A stretch of DNA of 44,016 nt, taken from NCBI GenBank assembly GCA_019747705.1, contig JAIEQM010000055.1:1-44016 (forward strand), given 5' to 3'. The position numbers and the translations under genes are program-made. This stretch comes from Chitinophagaceae bacterium (GTDB taxonomy: Bacteria; Bacteroidota; Bacteroidia; Chitinophagales; Chitinophagaceae). Under the pieces are notes generated by a model. The model was given only the letters and a program-made list of their open reading frames with translations, was not told where the DNA came from and did no database searches. How positions within the stretch are numbered: the stretch's first letter is position 1; the number at the start of each line of letters is the position of its first letter. Shown in pieces: positions 17,714 through 26,781 of this stretch.

Positions 17714-19915
17714 TTACAATGCACTCACTGTTATTGGCTGGTGAAAAACAGCATCGGTATTTTTATAGGAAGCAATGGCCTTTGTTTTTGTTGTATCGGG
17801 CTTTTGATTGCCACCGGGCTGATAGCGGTAACGGCTGCTGTCAGTATTCTTTTTTAACTCATCTTCACGCTGCTTCAATTCTTCTTTCTCACGCTCAATA
17901 TCTTTCAGTTCATCAGTCTTGTCTTCGCTGCCGTTTTTATTGTATTTGTATTTCTCTTTGTCTTTTCCATCCACACGCCGCAAACCATCAACAGTCATGA
18001 TGTAGTCCACATCAGAGGAGTATTCAAAATCAGTATATACATCCACATCCCAGTCTTCGCTCATCCTGTTCCATCTGTTTTTTTGTGTAAAGCGGTAGTT
18101 AACAGGATTAAGTTTTCTTGCAACGCTTTTTTCAAAAACGATTTTTTTGCCCACTGGTATTTTAATAACAACATTTACATGCTGCCCACGAAACTTATCA
18201 GTTTTTGCAATGGCCATATAGCTTCCCAAATCAAGCACACCATCTTTATAATTTACTTTATAGGAAATTTTATTGGCTTTATCTGCAGCCTGTTGCTTGC
18301 TTTGGCCATAGCTGCGGCGCACAATTTGCACACTATAATTTGAATCATTGCTTTGTTCAATTTGCGGACGAATGGTGCTGAGTTTTAAAGAATCATCGTT
18401 CACATCCCATCCGCCACCATCGCCATCTTCATGTATCCACCAATAGTGACCACTATAAGACACCTCGGGCTCGCTTACAGTTACAACCATTTTATCAGCA
18501 GGTTGTGTAATGCTGATTGTTTCAGGAACTTCTGTGCGGGCACTCAGGCTTGCTCCAACAGTGCTAATGAGCAGAAATAAACAAACCCAGCCCACCAGCC
18601 ACAATGCACCAAACACATAACCCAGGTAACTTCTTTTTGATTTGATGCCGAATATTTTACGAACTACCCATACAAAGAACGCAACAGCAGGAACCAGTAA
18701 GAAAAATACCAGCGTTCCCCATATAGCAAAGTTTTGTGTGCCGCCTTCAATTACATAATCTTTTAATGGCCACGCCACAACACCAATAATGGTAAATCCA
18801 AACAAAATCATTAGCAAACAAAAAGCAATAATACCTGCAATAAACAGGAAGAAGATTTTAAACAGCATACCAATAGCATTGGCAATACCATAACTTGTTC
18901 TTTGTGCCACGGGTCTGGCTTCACTTGCAAAAGCCTGTGCTCTTTCTTTCACTTCTTCGCCCATTACTGCAGCGCCTTCTTTCATCTGTTCGCCCACACG
19001 CTGTGCACCGCTCTTTACATCATCACCCATTTTTTTCAAATCTTCTTTCACCGCTTTACTAATGCTGCCCACATCAATTTTTTCGCCACGCATTTGCAGT
19101 TTATCCGCAGCGCTGCTGGCTTTGGGCAATACAATCCAAAGAATAATGTAAGTAAAAAACAAAGTGCTGCCCAGGCCTGCTCCTAAAAAAATTCTCGGAA
19201 AATCTGAATCAAATCCCCAGAAGAACATATTTCTGAAAAGAGAACCAACAGCACCCAAAATAATGGGCGATAGAAATACAATCCGGGGAATCCAAACGGC
19301 TATATTAAAATAGTTAGCTAAACCACCAGCCACACCACCAATCACCCGCTGATCAGGATCACGGAACAAACGCTTTTTGATATTGCTCTTTAATTCACGT
19401 TGCGGCAATACGGCCCAAAGAATAATGTAAATAAGCAACCCTGTACCATAACCCAGCGTAAACAGCACAAACAACACACGGATGATGGTGGGATCAATCT
19501 TTAAATAATGGGCAATGCCACTGCACACACCACCCAGCACTTTATCATTGGCATTGCGGCTCATGCTGCCACGGGGCTCGTCAGTTGCAGCGCTGCTGTA
19601 TGTTTTGCTTCCGCCGTTTGCTGCACCGGAAGCTAAAGAAGGCTCATTATCCATCTCCGCAAAATCTTCCACACGGCCCATGCTGTTGAGAATATTGTTT
19701 ACACTTTCGTCTGTAATACAGGCGTTGCCTTTCTTTAAATCTTCATCAAACAATTCGGCAATACGGTCTTCAATATCATTGATGATTTCGTCACGACCTT
19801 CCTCATTGGCAAAGTAGCGGCGCAAACTTTCAATGTACTGCTGTAATTGTTCAAAAGCAGTTTCCTCAATGGGAATTACCCGGCCTTTGAAGTTTATATT
19901 AATTACCTTTTTCAT
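17714..19915 (-). CDS. PspC-domain membrane protein, two PspC domains
   Basis: A 733-residue inner-membrane protein. The N-terminal 90 residues (MKKVININFKGRVIPIEE...) form a soluble cap typical of Bacteroidota PspC proteins. Two PspC domains follow at about 117-175 (VLGGVCSGIAHYLKIDPTIIRVLF) and about 180-240 (VIGGVAGGLANYFNIAVWIPRIVF). Further membrane segments follow, then a large beta-rich C-terminal domain, and a charged coiled-coil-like tail (ELKDIEREKEELKQREDELKK). PspC-family proteins sense or relieve envelope stress. It is 24 bases after the PadR gene and surely cotranscribed with it. Confidence 0.92.
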   Translation of the reverse strand: MKKVININFKGRVIPIEETAFEQLQQYIESLRRYFANEEGRDEIINDIEDRIAELFDEDLKKGNACITDESVNNILNSMGRVEDFAEMDNEPSLASGAANGGSKTYSSAATDEPRGSMSRNANDKVLGGVCSGIAHYLKIDPTIIRVLFVLFTLGYGTGLLIYIILWAVLPQRELKSNIKKRLFRDPDQRVIGGVAGGLANYFNIAVWIPRIVFLSPIILGAVGSLFRNMFFWGFDSDFPRIFLGAGLGSTLFFTYIILWIVLPKASSAADKLQMRGEKIDVGSISKAVKEDLKKMGDDVKSGAQRVGEQMKEGAAVMGEEVKERAQAFASEARPVAQRTSYGIANAIGMLFKIFFLFIAGIIAFCLLMILFGFTIIGVVAWPLKDYVIEGGTQNFAIWGTLVFFLLVPAVAFFVWVVRKIFGIKSKRSYLGYVFGALWLVGWVCLFLLISTVGASLSARTEVPETISITQPADKMVVTVSEPEVSYSGHYWWIHEDGDGGGWDVNDDSLKLSTIRPQIEQSNDSNYSVQIVRRSYGQSKQQAADKANKISYKVNYKDGVLDLGSYMAIAKTDKFRGQHVNVVIKIPVGKKIVFEKSVARKLNPVNYRFTQKNRWNRMSEDWDVDVYTDFEYSSDVDYIMTVDGLRRVDGKDKEKYKYNKNGSEDKTDELKDIEREKEELKQREDELKKNTDSSRYRYQPGGNQKPDTTKTKAIASYKNTDAVFHQPITVSAL

Positions 19916-19939
19916 TTTCTTTCAATTTAGTAGTGGTGG

Positions 19940-20335
19940 TTAAAGTGGACTTTCAGAAGAAGGATGAACCGTTATGGTTTCTCCGGTAACTGCAGCGTTG
20001 GACTGTCCGTTCTTTTGCGTTACCGCATTTACGGCGCTCACCATTTCGTTCCAGGTACTCTGGAGTTCCTTGTAAAAGGCCGCTCCTTTTTCTGTAAGTG
20101 AAAAATATTTGCGGGGAGGTCCGCTGCTGCTTTCTACCCAGCGGTAGGTGAGCAGGTCGGCATTTTTGAGCCTCGTTAACAGCGGATAGAGGGTACCTTC
20201 CAGGAGGTTGAAGTTGGCTTTCTTCATTTCCTCGATGATATCACTCGGGTACACTTCACCCCGTTGAATAACGGAGAGGATGCAGAACTCGAGCACTCCC
20301 TTTCGCATCTGGCTTTGTGTGTTCTCAATATTCAT
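19940..20335 (-). CDS. PadR family transcriptional regulator
   Basis: A 131-residue PadR-type winged-helix regulator. The N-terminal motif KGVLEFCILSVIQRGEVYPSDIIEEM, the recognition part LLEGTLYPLLTRLKNADLLTYRW and the wing SSGPPRKYFSLTEKG are all clear; the C-terminal helix is short, as in PadR subfamily 2. First gene of an operon with the PspC gene, an arrangement that recurs in Bacteroidota. A perfect inverted repeat over the predicted promoter (20468-20490) suggests the operon is autoregulated. Confidence 0.93.
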   Translation of the reverse strand: MNIENTQSQMRKGVLEFCILSVIQRGEVYPSDIIEEMKKANFNLLEGTLYPLLTRLKNADLLTYRWVESSSGPPRKYFSLTEKGAAFYKELQSTWNEMVSAVNAVTQKNGQSNAAVTGETITVHPSSESPL

Positions 20336-20448
20336 AACCTGAGGAGTTTAATTTTTTTTATATGGCGGCTCCGTAGCTATCGGGGCGGGCGGCTCTCAAT
20401 TTGCGCTGTATCAAGCACCGCCTTTTACCACTTTAATCATTGACAACA

Positions 20449-20456
20449 CAAACATA
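20449..20456 (-). promoter_or_regulatory. Likely -7 promoter box of the PadR-PspC operon
   Basis: On the minus strand this reads TATGTTTG, a full match to the Bacteroidota -7 consensus TAnnTTTG. The palindromic operator lies where the -33 element would be. The leader would be about 105 bases. Confidence 0.5.
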
Positions 20457-20467
20457 AGACATTATTT

Positions 20468-20490
20468 GGTACTATGTAACACATAGTACC
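20468..20490. promoter_or_regulatory. PadR operator: perfect 10-bp inverted repeat
   Basis: GGTACTATGT at 20468-20477 and ACATAGTACC at 20481-20490, separated by AAC. PadR proteins bind dyads with ATGT/ACAT cores, as here. It overlaps the -33 region of the predicted promoter, so bound PadR would block RNA polymerase. The assignment is an inference from position and motif. Confidence 0.7.
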
Positions 20491-20677
20491 ATCTTTTTTT
20501 TAGTAGCTGGCAGATGCTAATAGCCTTAATTTTAATTAAGTATTTACATATCAATCAGTTAGAATAAAAAGGGAGGGCAAAAAATTTTTTTAAATTTTTT
20601 TTGAAGGAGATTGAAAAGGTGGGGCTTTCAGCCTTTTCAGCAATATTCAGCATTTGTTCTGTGTCTTTCGGGGTGCC

Positions 20678-20697
20678 GCCACGCCCTATGGCGTGGC
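20678..20697. repeat. Palindromic repeat GCCACGCC-CTAT-GGCGTGGC
   Basis: A perfect 8-bp stem with a 4-base loop, followed by GC-rich sequence (CTCCGCTGCGCTCCGG). The GC content is unlike the surroundings, as for an inserted intergenic repeat. Confidence 0.55.
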
Positions 20698-20995
20698 CCT
20701 CCGCTGCGCTCCGGCCCTTTAGCCACAGCAGCCCGTGAGCAAATGAACTTTGTTGAGCAAACTGGCAACAGAGACAGAAGCCTGCAGCAATTACCAATCA
20801 ACAAAGAGTAATCATCATCAGCGGCGAGTCCTGCCACCCCACACACAAAGCCCATGGCAGAGACCCCGCCTTAGAATTTTTTTTGAACAATTCATCTGTA
20901 TTCAACAAATAACAATTACTAATTTCACCCGGCAAGGAAGGAATTCTATTTGGAAGAAGAGCTTACGGACATATAACAGTTAAATACTAAGTTTT

Positions 20996-21694
20996 ATGAG
21001 AAATCGCCTTTTATTTACAGCATTTATTATTACACTTTTTTCATGCACTCAAAAAAATGATGTTGTGAGTGCAAAGATTGACCATGTAAGTAAATGGTTC
21101 ATTTTACATGAGGATAGTCTTTACAAAGAATTAGAAGCATTATCTGTAAAAGAATTAGATGAAAGCAAATCTTGTTACACAAGTAATGAACAACCCATAA
21201 ATAGCTTAATGGAACCGTTTACAAATGAAGTAAAAAGAAATTGTGATGGTCTTGAAGTGGCTTTTACCTATTGCAAAAAATCAAACCCCAAAGCAACAGT
21301 TTTTTTGCCGACAAACTATGACAGGCGTTGGAGTAAGGCATTGGATACCATCTTTAATTTTTTTCCAAGCTCTAAATATTTTAAGATTATCAAATATGAG
21401 CAATGTATCTGTGACACAACTACAGATATTCTTACACTTGACGCAGAAGATGTAATTTTAAAAAACTTCAGAGTTAGTATGAGCTCATTTGACACTTTAC
21501 AAAATATAGTGGTCTACATCCCGCATAGGCCAATTAACACAAAACTTTCAGAAAGAGATATTGCTTTTTTAAGACAACAGCTTTTGGGTGAAGAGCTTTA
21601 TGTAAGAAGAATCAATCAATTAGAATTTAAGTTCTGCGATACAATTAAATCTCACCTGCTGACAATTTCTGAAACACGCAATAGATTGAGATGA
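20996..21694 (+). CDS. Lipoprotein of unknown function
   Basis: A 232-residue protein with a lipoprotein signal: hydrophobic TAFIITLFSC with Cys17 in the lipobox. The mature part is mixed alpha/beta with CKKSNP and YEQCICDTTTDILTL segments containing extra cysteines. I do not recognise a family. AT-richer than its neighbours and on the opposite strand from the genes around it, which may point to later acquisition. Confidence 0.7.
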   Translation: MRNRLLFTAFIITLFSCTQKNDVVSAKIDHVSKWFILHEDSLYKELEALSVKELDESKSCYTSNEQPINSLMEPFTNEVKRNCDGLEVAFTYCKKSNPKATVFLPTNYDRRWSKALDTIFNFFPSSKYFKIIKYEQCICDTTTDILTLDAEDVILKNFRVSMSSFDTLQNIVVYIPHRPINTKLSERDIAFLRQQLLGEELYVRRINQLEFKFCDTIKSHLLTISETRNRLR

Positions 21695-21818
21695 AAATAA
21701 TTAGCCGCTTATTTTATATAAAGAAATATTTTAACAACTTCATAAAAACCGGTTTAGTCATAGGCCAAATTAAACCTTCCACCCCTCGGTCCGTCATAAC
21801 CGCATAAAAATTACAGAT

Positions 21819-22112
21819 ATGAAATACAAACTTCTTTTAATCGCAACCCTTTTGCTATCCATCTCCGCTTTTAATGCAGAGGCGCAGGTACGTTCACATC
21901 GTACATATATCCGTCCCGGTATTACTAATGGAACATCAAGAGCTGAGGCATTCCGTCTCCGCCAGGATCGCAGGCATCTGCGCCGTGATGTCATCCGCTT
22001 TAAACGAAATGATGGCCGGATAGGTCCGCTGGAACGCCGTCACCTCCGGCGTGAAAGAAGGCATTTGAAGAGAGAACGCTTTTTCTTTCAGCACAACCGC
22101 AGAAAGGTGTAA
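21819..22112 (+). CDS. Small exported Arg-rich protein
   Basis: A 97-residue protein with a signal peptide (cleavage after AEAQ). The mature 74 residues are extremely basic and helical, with repeated RRHLRRD, ERRHLRRERRHLKRER motifs around a KRNDGRIGP turn. Bacteroidota have other small exported proteins with such DGxxxxxERRxLRR repeats, of unknown role. Followed by a good terminator, so it is a single-gene unit. Confidence 0.75.
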   Translation: MKYKLLLIATLLLSISAFNAEAQVRSHRTYIRPGITNGTSRAEAFRLRQDRRHLRRDVIRFKRNDGRIGPLERRHLRRERRHLKRERFFFQHNRRKV

Positions 22113-22150
22113 CACATTCTTTTCTCATATATAGTGATTGGTGAATGGGT

Positions 22151-22177
22151 CCCGCATTTTTTGCGGGGCTTTTTTTG
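22151..22177 (+). terminator. Terminator of the Arg-rich protein gene
   Basis: CCCGCA at 22151-22156 pairs with TGCGGG at 22162-22167 over a 5-base T loop, followed by GC and a run of T at 22170-22177. No matching T-run exists on the other strand. Confidence 0.85.
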
Positions 22178-22198
22178 CATTTTATTGCTCAGCTATTG

Positions 22199-22708
22199 CT
22201 ACAGCACATTCTTCTTATTCAAATCAAGACCTTTATAAAATCCCAAATCTTGATTGGTCATTAATTTGGTAAGCAATGCAATTTGCCCTGTGTGGTATGA
22301 GTAATGTTCTGTAACGTGAAGAATGATAGCGATTCCGTTTTTTTCAAAACCCTGCACCGTTTTTGTTTTGAGTAAAGATTCTTCATCATGTATTTGTATT
22401 TCTTCAATCACACTATGAACAACAGCGCTTAATTTTTCAAACAACTGTTCTTTGCTCAATCCATCTTTTGCTGAAAATTCTTTATGACGTTCTCTTAAAT
22501 CTGCTTTGCCGCCCAAAGATGATAAAACATACTGCGTCATATTACCGCAGAGATGCAGCATTAAATTGGCTACGGAATTAGAAGCCTCATTCGGCTTTTG
22601 CCACACCTGTTCTTCACTCAGCAGATCCAGACAAATTTTTACACGCCTGGTGTATTCATTCAAATGCCTGATGCAATCTTTGATAAATTCTTTTTTAATC
22701 TTTTCCAT
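22199..22708 (-). CDS. DinB-like / DUF1572 protein
   Basis: A 169-residue four-helix-bundle protein of the DinB superfamily. The histidines expected for metal binding are visible in LMLHLCGN and in HVTEHYSYHTGQI near the C-terminus. Members bind a divalent metal and act as thiol-dependent transferases or have unknown roles. It starts close to a CGCAGAG-type repeat at 22721-22760, and the esterase gene lies on the same strand upstream. Confidence 0.88.
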   Translation of the reverse strand: MEKIKKEFIKDCIRHLNEYTRRVKICLDLLSEEQVWQKPNEASNSVANLMLHLCGNMTQYVLSSLGGKADLRERHKEFSAKDGLSKEQLFEKLSAVVHSVIEEIQIHDEESLLKTKTVQGFEKNGIAIILHVTEHYSYHTGQIALLTKLMTNQDLGFYKGLDLNKKNVL

Positions 22709-22714
22709 GTTAAT

Positions 22715-22766
22715 TTTTTTTCAGCGCAGAGAAAGAAGAACGCAGAGCTTTTCGCAGAGTAACTAC
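22715..22766. repeat. CGCAGAG-type tandem repeat fragment
   Basis: GCGCAGAG, ACGCAGAG and TCGCAGAG occur at about 13-16 base intervals between the DinB-like and esterase genes. The same words are found in the larger repeats at 27262-27360 and 35307-35383. Confidence 0.45.
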
Positions 22767-22780
22767 GCTCTTCGCCAAAC

Positions 22781-23701
22781 TTATTTCTTTAACAAAAACT
22801 CCAGTGGAATACTCACTCTTTTCTTCCACGCATTTTCACTATGTTCTTCACCCGGAAAATATTTCGTCATCCGGTTCTTTGAAGTAAAACCTTTTTCGTT
22901 CATCACCGCATCCGCCATTTTTTGCAACGGCGGATACAATGCATCCAAAGTAGCATCGCCATAATCAAAATAAATTTTATGCGTTGTGGGTGATGGCAAA
23001 TGGTTTTTCAGATACTTCATAAATGCAGAGGGAATCGGATTGTTATCCATGTTAAATGTACCCGGCCAGTGTGTACTCAAACAGGCAGCACCGCCAAATA
23101 CATTCGGATATTCACAAATGGCATACATGCTGATGAGTCCGCCCATGCTGCTGCCTGCAACAAAGGTGTTGACCCTGCCCGTTTTTGTGGAATAGGTTTT
23201 ATCAATAAACGGTTTGAGTTCTGTTACTAAAAATTTCAAATACAAATCACTGTGTACTTTTTCGCCCTGGAACACAGCCTGTCCATTGGTACGCTTGGCA
23301 TAATAGATAGTATCACGCTGCTCCTGCGTTAAACTTTCAAAAGGTTTTTGTGGAAAATAGTCGGTGTGACGGTACTTGCCTCCGTTCCAAACGCCTACTA
23401 CAATACATTCACGAATCTTTTTTTCTTTCAGCAAACGGCTCATTGTTTCATCAATGCCCCATTCCTGTTTATTCCATGTAACAGTAGAGTCATACAACAT
23501 CTGTCCGTCATGCATGTATAATACGGCATATTTCTTTTTAGGCGAATAACCATCGGGCAACCATACATCCACATTACGTGCTGTTACAAACTGCGATGGA
23601 AAACTATCATGACGAATAAGTTTGCCGGATGAAGGCACGGGCAGTTGTGCCTTTGAAATCATACACATTAACAACAATGCAATTGAACAAAATACTTTCA
23701 T
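22781..23701 (-). CDS. Exported alpha/beta-hydrolase, esterase D-like
   Basis: A 306-residue putative esterase with a signal peptide (MKVFCSIALLLMCMISKAQ). Motifs: VWLPDGYSPKKKYAVLYMHDGQ, the nucleophile elbow GSSMGG (Ser about 185), and a likely catalytic His in PGEEHSENAW near the C-terminus. The family (Esterase PF00756) includes enterobactin esterases and S-formylglutathione hydrolases; this one is exported, so a siderophore or carbohydrate ester is more likely. The start at 23701 is set by the signal peptide. Confidence 0.88.
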   Translation of the reverse strand: MKVFCSIALLLMCMISKAQLPVPSSGKLIRHDSFPSQFVTARNVDVWLPDGYSPKKKYAVLYMHDGQMLYDSTVTWNKQEWGIDETMSRLLKEKKIRECIVVGVWNGGKYRHTDYFPQKPFESLTQEQRDTIYYAKRTNGQAVFQGEKVHSDLYLKFLVTELKPFIDKTYSTKTGRVNTFVAGSSMGGLISMYAICEYPNVFGGAACLSTHWPGTFNMDNNPIPSAFMKYLKNHLPSPTTHKIYFDYGDATLDALYPPLQKMADAVMNEKGFTSKNRMTKYFPGEEHSENAWKKRVSIPLEFLLKK

Positions 23702-23741
23702 TAGTACATCTTTTAGCACAAGTTCTGAAAAGAAAGGCAAT

Positions 23742-23767
23742 AAAAAAAGCAGCTCATTGAGAGCCGC
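23742..23767 (-). terminator. Terminator downstream of the second secreted M16 gene
   Basis: Minus strand: GCGGCTC, loop TCAAT, GAGCTGC (7 pairs with one wobble), followed by seven T. It lies between the M16 stop (23849) and the esterase start (23701). Confidence 0.75.
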
Positions 23768-23777
23768 CAAGATTATA

Positions 23778-23832
23778 AAACCTATAAGGTCTGCCGAAGA
23801 GCACAAGGCAGCGCTGCAGACCTTATAGGTTT
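23778..23832. repeat. Perfect 17-bp inverted repeat
   Basis: AAACCTATAAGGTCTGC at 23778-23794 and its exact reverse complement at 23816-23832, with a 21-base loop. It begins 17 bases after the M16 stop codon. Repeats of the CCTATAAGGTCTG kind are common intergenic hairpins in Bacteroidota; it may protect the 3' end of the M16 mRNA. Confidence 0.75.
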
Positions 23833-23848
23833 GGTTTAGGTTTCAAAC

Positions 23849-26680
23849 TCACTTCTTCACATTTCCATCTGCATCCAGCTCCACAATTTCATAACCCATC
23901 TTTTGCAAGCCGGGTAAAATTTTAGCTTTATCACCCACCAGCAAAATATTCATCTTATCTAAGTTGAGATATTTTTTTGCAAGGGCATTGATTTCATCTG
24001 CCTTAATATTTTTTAAGATGTTTGTTTGCTCATCAGTAAAATTGGCGGGCAGGTTGTATTCCAAAATTCTGCCAATAAAACCGGCTTTCTGGAATCCTGT
24101 TTCATAACGCAATGCATCACGCTGACCAATTGCACTCTTCATAAACTCCATTTCATCTGCCGTAACTCCAGTGGTAATATATCCTTTAAAAATATTCAGC
24201 AGTTCTGCTAATGCACTATCAGTTGCTTCTGCTTTAATACCACTGCTGAACTCAAAGCTGCCGCTGTAAGCATCACCATCAAAACCGCAACGGGCGCCGT
24301 AGGTCCATCCTTTCTCTTCACGCAAACTTAAATTTACACGGCTGTTGAAAGCGCCACCTAATGGATAATTCATCAAGCCTGCTTTGTAAAACTCACCGGT
24401 TGCATCATACTTCAAATTGGTAACAGCGCCAACTCTGAATTCCGTTTGTGCAGCCTTAGGCACATTCACCAGATAGATGTTTGTTTTTTCAATGGCAGGC
24501 GCTGCTGCAGGAAAGGGAATGGTTATTTTTTTATTGGGCAATTTAGTAAGGAAAGAAAGTTTGGGCATTATTTCACTTTCAGTAACATCACCCACCACTA
24601 CTACATTCACGCCCTGTGAAGTCATATAATTATCATAGTAATTTTGAATGTCGTCCAGTTTCATTCCTTTAATGGTGGTTTCTGTACCATTATCGCTCAC
24701 ACCTAATATGGTGTTGCCATAATTGATTTTGGCAAACACTACATCCGCTACAGCAGAGGGTTGTGATTTTTGCTGCTTAAAACTTTCAACAGCCTGGTTT
24801 TTTAACCGCTTAAAAGCATCTTCTGTAAACTTGGGCAGCAGCATGCGCTCTTCCAGCAATACAAGAGTGGCATCTAAATTTTTCTTAAGCGTTTGCACCC
24901 GGAAGGTAATACCATCCATACCGCTGAACACACTTACATTGCTTCCCAGTTTTTGCAAAGCACGGCTCATGGCTTCTGCACTTCTGTTCCTGGTGTCATC
25001 ATTCATCATGGTTGCAAAGAAATCAGCAAGGCCTGCTTTACTCACATCATTACCCTGTAACAAATGACCGCCGGGAATTTTCACAGATAAGGTAACAGTA
25101 GGCAGTTCGGTATTTTGTGTACCAATTACTGAAACACCGTTGTTCATTTTCTCTGTCCAGTAAGCAGGAACTTTAATAACGGGGTTAGGACCGTTGCCGG
25201 GCATTTTACTTCTGTCAAATTTATCTTTTGCTTTTACGTATTTTAAACCTGCATAGCCATAATCAGGCGCTTTGTAATTGTTTTTATCAATCACATAATT
25301 ATCTTCTGCCACTCCGTTTTTCTCCTGGCCTTTGGGCAAAATGCTCAGTGTAACACCATGTGCATTTTTGATGTATTGAAAGTAAACACGCTGTACATCT
25401 TCTTTCGTTACACCACGATACATTTCCAAAAATTTTCCAATTTGATTGGGGTTACCGGTAAATGTTTGTAAAGCTGCTAACTGTGATACCTTGCCACTCA
25501 CACTTTGCAAACTGTTCACCAATTGTGCTTCAATACCTCCTTTAAAGCGTTCAATATCTTCATCAGTAACACCACGCACTTCAAAACTGTCCAGCGCCTG
25601 TTTAAACAAAGAGTAAGCAGTGGCTAATGATTTACCGGGCATGGGTACAATATTAAAAACAAACTCACCGCTCAGCTCACTCAACTGGCTGTTGGCGCCT
25701 GCCTGCAATGCCAGTTGCTTTTTGGTTAATTGCTGATACAAAACCGAATTGTTACCCTGCCCTAAAATCTGTGCAAGACATGCAAGCGCTGCCATGTCTT
25801 TATGATAGTTGGGCACAGTTGCATAAGCTGTAACCATAATGGGAATGCGTGCATAATTATCAACATAAGAAACAAAACGGGTGCGGTCAACTCTTGGAAC
25901 CACGGGCGCCATCTTTTTTACTTCGGACCCACGTGGAACAGAACCAAAATATTTTTCAACCAGTTTAATCACTTCCTTTGGATTTACATCACCACCCACT
26001 GTTACCGTTGCATTGTTAGGACCATACCAGCGAAGGAAAAAGTTTTTAAGATCCTCTGCATTTACACGGTCTAAATCTTCAACATAACCAATGGTTAACC
26101 AACTGTAAGGATGACCATAAGGATACAGGTTTTTAGAAAGATATTCCTGCGCCAAACCATACGGACGGTTATCATAATTCTGTCCACGTTCATTCTTCAC
26201 CGTTGCACGCTGTACTTCAAATTTCTTTTGCGTAACGGCATCTAATAAAAAGCCCATACGGTCAGCTTCCAGCCACAACATTTTTTCTAATTGATTGCCG
26301 GGAACGGTTTCAAAATAATTGGTGCGGTCACGGTTAGTCGTTCCGTTGAGTGTACCGCCGGCAGCGGTTACTGTTTTAAAATGTTGTTCATCGGCTACGT
26401 TATCACTTCCCTGGAACATCATGTGTTCAAAAAAATGAGCAAAGCCGCTCTTGCCAATCTCCTCCCGTGCACTGCCCACATGATACGTAACATCCACATG
26501 CACCATCGGATCGCTGTGGTCTTCATGTATCACCAATGTTAATCCGTTGGGCAAAACATATTTTTCATAAGGAATCGTTAGTTCATTTCCTTTACGAACA
26601 ACTTTTTCAATCAGTTTTGTTTGTGCATATACAGTAGATGATGCAAATACAAACAATACAGCAAGCAATTTTAATTTCAT
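23849..26680 (-). CDS. Secreted M16 zinc metallopeptidase
   Basis: A 943-residue two-domain M16 peptidase with a signal peptide (cleavage near VYAQ, residue 20). The zinc motif HFFEH is at 82-86 in GFAHFFEHMMFQGSDNV, and the downstream glutamate is likely in ATVKNERGQNYDNRPYG. The C-terminal half carries the second M16 unit without a zinc site and includes REEKGWTYGARCGFDG, the typical R-Y region. It belongs to a different subgroup from the 984-residue enzyme, judging by the absence of the long insert. Single-gene unit. Confidence 0.93.
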   Translation of the reverse strand: MKLKLLAVLFVFASSTVYAQTKLIEKVVRKGNELTIPYEKYVLPNGLTLVIHEDHSDPMVHVDVTYHVGSAREEIGKSGFAHFFEHMMFQGSDNVADEQHFKTVTAAGGTLNGTTNRDRTNYFETVPGNQLEKMLWLEADRMGFLLDAVTQKKFEVQRATVKNERGQNYDNRPYGLAQEYLSKNLYPYGHPYSWLTIGYVEDLDRVNAEDLKNFFLRWYGPNNATVTVGGDVNPKEVIKLVEKYFGSVPRGSEVKKMAPVVPRVDRTRFVSYVDNYARIPIMVTAYATVPNYHKDMAALACLAQILGQGNNSVLYQQLTKKQLALQAGANSQLSELSGEFVFNIVPMPGKSLATAYSLFKQALDSFEVRGVTDEDIERFKGGIEAQLVNSLQSVSGKVSQLAALQTFTGNPNQIGKFLEMYRGVTKEDVQRVYFQYIKNAHGVTLSILPKGQEKNGVAEDNYVIDKNNYKAPDYGYAGLKYVKAKDKFDRSKMPGNGPNPVIKVPAYWTEKMNNGVSVIGTQNTELPTVTLSVKIPGGHLLQGNDVSKAGLADFFATMMNDDTRNRSAEAMSRALQKLGSNVSVFSGMDGITFRVQTLKKNLDATLVLLEERMLLPKFTEDAFKRLKNQAVESFKQQKSQPSAVADVVFAKINYGNTILGVSDNGTETTIKGMKLDDIQNYYDNYMTSQGVNVVVVGDVTESEIMPKLSFLTKLPNKKITIPFPAAAPAIEKTNIYLVNVPKAAQTEFRVGAVTNLKYDATGEFYKAGLMNYPLGGAFNSRVNLSLREEKGWTYGARCGFDGDAYSGSFEFSSGIKAEATDSALAELLNIFKGYITTGVTADEMEFMKSAIGQRDALRYETGFQKAGFIGRILEYNLPANFTDEQTNILKNIKADEINALAKKYLNLDKMNILLVGDKAKILPGLQKMGYEIVELDADGNVKK

Positions 26681-26706
26681 GTGTTTATTTTTTATTTTAA
26701 ATTATT

Positions 26707-26739
26707 GCCACTACTTGTCCCGCTTTTGCGGGATAGTAT
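26707..26739 (-). repeat. Dispersed hairpin repeat, copy 1 (TCCCG...CGGGA)
   Basis: Contains TCCCGC-TTTT-GCGGGA. Its reverse complement matches 35054-35086 closely: both read ATACTATCCCG, six loop bases, CGGGACAAGT, one base, GTGGC. The same family is probably scattered through the genome. Confidence 0.65.
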
Positions 26740-26781
26740 GCCCATAATCATTTCCTTTTGGTATGCTTTGTTTATGGGCAT
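26738..26781. repeat. Inverted repeat ATGCCCATAA ... TTATGGGCAT
   Basis: Perfect 10-bp arms at 26738-26747 and 26772-26781, upstream of the M16 gene on its leader or promoter side. Confidence 0.6.

Larger units (their letters stand above)
20336..20995. other. Intergenic region with PadR promoter/operator and hairpin repeats
   Basis: 660 bases between divergent genes. It holds the promoter and operator of the PadR operon (20449-20490), a palindromic repeat at 20678-20697 within a GC-rich stretch, and AT-rich sequence. Short open frames exist on both strands across the GC-rich repeat but have no family features and probably do not code. Confidence 0.6.

Noticed and set aside
20555..20855. Two overlapping open frames upstream of the PadR operon
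   Set aside because: They cross a GC-rich palindromic repeat, lack family features, and show no good start context.
20967..21740. The plus-strand lipoprotein gene as a cassette unit
   Set aside because: Candidate cores on either side are AT-rich and do not form a convincing matching pair.
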